7,993 nt of DNA from Paracoccaceae bacterium (GTDB lineage Bacteria > Pseudomonadota > Alphaproteobacteria > Rhodobacterales > Rhodobacteraceae), in NCBI GenBank assembly GCA_018647275.1, contig JABGTH010000197.1:1-7993 (forward strand), written 5' to 3'. Position 1 is the stretch's first letter; every line of letters starts with the position of its first letter. Position numbers and translations under genes: made by a program. Positions 7,207 to 7,993 of the stretch are shown here, one piece after another. The notes beneath the pieces are model-generated. The model was not told where the DNA came from. It saw only the letters and a list, made by a program, of their open reading frames with translations, and made no database searches.

Positions 7207-7324
7207 ATCCGTAGTCTCCAATTTACTGCCATCCGCGTAAGTGCGATGGCTCGGCGTGGTCGGTCTGTGATCGAAAGACTGAAGCCGTGTAAACGAGACA
7301 GTGGTCGAAAAAGATAACGTAAGC
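7207..7324 (-). promoter_or_regulatory. Conserved 5' leader of cold-shock copy 2
   Basis: Deduced leader of about 118 nt if transcription starts near 7324. Shared blocks with copy 1 are ACGTTA (7320 to 7315), TCGACC (7308 to 7303), GGCTTCAGTCTTTCGAT (7286 to 7270) and GGCAGTAA. A stem GCCATC 7228-7233 with GATGGC 7245-7250 (11-nt loop) lies just upstream of the ribosome binding site, in the place of the CTGCC/GGCAG stem of copy 1 but with other base pairs. A second stem CGGC 7252-7255 with GCCG 7284-7287 brackets the CAGTCTTTCGAT block. Confidence 0.55.
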
Positions 7325-7326
7325 AG

Positions 7327-7340
7327 CTGCCATATGGCAG
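7327..7340. repeat. Perfect 14-bp palindrome at the promoter of cold-shock copy 2
   Basis: CTGCCATATGGCAG is fully self-complementary about its centre between 7333 and 7334. It covers the putative -10 element. The matching place at copy 1 reads CCCCATATTGCAAG, which keeps the core but not the symmetry. It could be an operator for a dimeric regulator, or chance symmetry around an NdeI-type core. Confidence 0.5.
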
Positions 7341-7359
7341 AGGTTGGAGATTCGGGCAA
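7331..7359 (-). promoter_or_regulatory. Putative promoter of cold-shock copy 2
   Basis: TTGCCC (7359 to 7354) and CATATG (7336 to 7331) on the minus strand are 17 bp apart, the same layout as at copy 1. Match to consensus is weak, and the call rests mainly on conservation of TTG, CCATAT and the spacing between the two copies. The -10-like hexamer lies inside a 14-bp palindrome. Confidence 0.42.
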
Positions 7360-7419
7360 GGGGTATCTTCGGACTGCGACAATTGTGCCGGATCATATTT
7401 TGAAGGGTGAAACGGCACA

Positions 7420-7463
7420 TCGGTACAGCGTCTGTATCGTGTCGGTATAACGTCGGTGCGCGG
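7420..7463 (+). repeat. Four tandem 11-bp repeats upstream of the BrnA-like gene
   Basis: Consecutive units are TCGGTACAGCG (7420), TCTGTATCGTG (7431), TCGGTATAACG (7442) and TCGGTGCGCGG (7453), with no spacer. Positions 1, 2, 4, 5 and 11 are invariant (T, C, G, T, G), and positions 3, 6 and 10 agree in three units. The 11-bp period places them on nearly one face of the helix. The array ends about 70 bp before the start codon of a ribbon-helix-helix-type protein and about 60 bp upstream of the cold-shock copy 2 promoter. It is overlapped at its right end by the inverted repeat GTGCGC-G-GCGCAC (7456-7468). An operator role is inference. Confidence 0.5.
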
Positions 7464-7496
7464 CGCACGATCCATTTTGGGCGCGTTAACGGGTTT

Positions 7497-7524
7497 TTGA
7501 CAGGCTGTGAGGGCAAGCTAAAAA
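7497..7524 (+). promoter_or_regulatory. Possible promoter of the BrnA-like gene
   Basis: TTGACA (7497-7502) is a perfect -35 hexamer. A TAAAAA (7519-7524) 16 bp later matches the -10 consensus at 4 of 6 positions. Transcription would begin near 7531, only a few bases before the start codon, leaving almost no leader and excluding the ribosome binding site. One of the two assignments may be wrong. Apart from the repeats and this site, I see nothing else in 7360-7533. Confidence 0.3.
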
Positions 7525-7533
7525 CAGGGTGAC

Positions 7534-7929
7534 GTGGTGGCGCAAATCAGCAAATTAGAGAAATTGGCGCGGCGGCGTCTTGTCTATAACCTGTGGTTGG
7601 CCAGCGAAGACCGCGTCCCGATGTACGAGATCCGCGCCGAGGTGCCAGACGCGTGGCACATGATCGAAGCGGACATAGATTGTCATGCGCCCAAGCAGAA
7701 GGTGACGCTGTATCTGGACGCGCCCGTGGCCAAAGCGTTCAAGGCAATGGGACAGGGATATCAGGCGCGGATCAATCGGATCTTGGCAACCTATCTAGAT
7801 ATGAAGGCAGGGCACCTGTTGGAGGCAGAGGCGATCATGCTGAAGGATCGACAAAAGGCGATTTTAGCGGCGGAACAGGCGGAGGGGTCTGAGACGAAAG
7901 GGCGTGGTTGGGGACAAGTGTTTGAGTGA
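7534..7929 (+). CDS. BrnA antitoxin-like (DUF4415-type ribbon-helix-helix) protein
   Basis: A 131-residue protein whose middle resembles the BrnA antitoxin family: a beta strand KVTLYLD (56-62), helix PVAKAFKAMG (64-73), then GYQARINRILATYLDM (75-90), the pattern of the C-terminal ribbon-helix-helix DNA-binding part of BrnA. Before it lies a basic and aromatic region of about 50 residues (LARRRLVYNLWLASEDRVP, then EVPDAWHMIEADID), and after it a helical charged tail. Typical BrnA proteins are about 90-110 residues. Start: two adjacent GTG codons at 7534 and 7537; AGGG (7526-7529) is 4 nt from the first and 7 nt from the second, so 7537 may be the real start. No BrnT-like toxin gene precedes it, as it would in brnTA; upstream is non-coding. 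It may be a stand-alone regulator rather than an antitoxin. The 64 bases after it hold nothing I can name. Confidence 0.75.
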   Translation: MVAQISKLEKLARRRLVYNLWLASEDRVPMYEIRAEVPDAWHMIEADIDCHAPKQKVTLYLDAPVAKAFKAMGQGYQARINRILATYLDMKAGHLLEAEAIMLKDRQKAILAAEQAEGSETKGRGWGQVFE

Positions 7930-7993
7930 GGGGTATGCGTTTTAACGGTTAGGTTAGCATGGCGTGAGTAATTTGGCACATGTCATCTTACCT

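Noticed and set aside
7207..7359. N-terminal extension of cold-shock copy 2
   Set aside because: The extension is the conserved leader read through; copy 1 has no equivalent and the ribosome site marks ATG 7206.
7420..7468. CRISPR array or plasmid iteron origin
   Set aside because: Units are 11 bp without spacers, only four copies, and no cas or replication initiator gene is present.
7223..7516. Minus-strand frame across the 11-bp repeats
   Set aside because: It crosses the proposed promoter, palindrome and repeats; no family signal.
1..7993. tRNA, rRNA or insertion sequence
   Set aside because: No cloverleaf, rRNA-like stretch, transposase frame or terminal inverted repeats were seen on either strand.

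Overview
The window looks like chromosomal DNA of an alphaproteobacterium, most likely a marine Rhodobacterales (roseobacter-type) species. This is inferred from the style of the proteins (short cysteine-free glutamyl-tRNA synthetase, a tesA/ybbA/ybbP-type locus, paired 68-residue cold-shock proteins, a BrnA-like protein) and from the moderately GC-rich coding sequence. No database search was possible, so the taxonomic call is an impression.

Layout. Positions 1-348 are AT-richer and hold what looks like the disrupted 3' part of an unrecognised plus-strand gene whose reading frame passes through three frames. After a non-coding stretch comes gltX (594-1919, +). It converges with, and overlaps by 4 nt, a three-gene minus-strand operon: an ABC ATPase (5704 to 5018), a ten-helix FtsX/MacB-type permease (5021 to 2493) and a gamma-glutamylcyclotransferase-fold protein (2482 to 1916). 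The ATPase and permease overlap as ATGA, and the permease and cyclotransferase genes are 10 nt apart. Divergent from the ATPase, 50 bp away, is a secreted SGNH/GDSL esterase (5755-6393, +). This reproduces the tesA/ybbA-ybbP arrangement known from E. coli.

The right third holds two minus-strand cold-shock genes (6667 to 6461 and 7206 to 7000), 60/68 identical in protein. Each has its own minus-oriented intrinsic terminator. Their upstream DNA is also related: a TTG-17 bp-CATAT promoter-like pair, the patches ACGTTA and TCGACC, a CAGTCTTTCGAT block and a GGCAGTAA block before the ribosome binding site lie in the same order at nearly the same distances. The two leaders can fold into matching two-stem structures with different paired bases. 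The whole transcription unit, not only the gene, appears to have been duplicated.

The last gene (7534-7929, +) is a BrnA/ribbon-helix-helix-like protein with an N-terminal extension and no visible toxin partner. About 70 bp upstream lie four tandem 11-bp repeats (7420-7463) beginning TCGGT, a plausible operator.

Functionally the window is mostly core metabolism and stress response. The freshest signals are the 11-bp repeats before the orphan BrnA-like gene, the duplicated cold-shock promoter and leader, and the three-frame gene remnant at the left edge.
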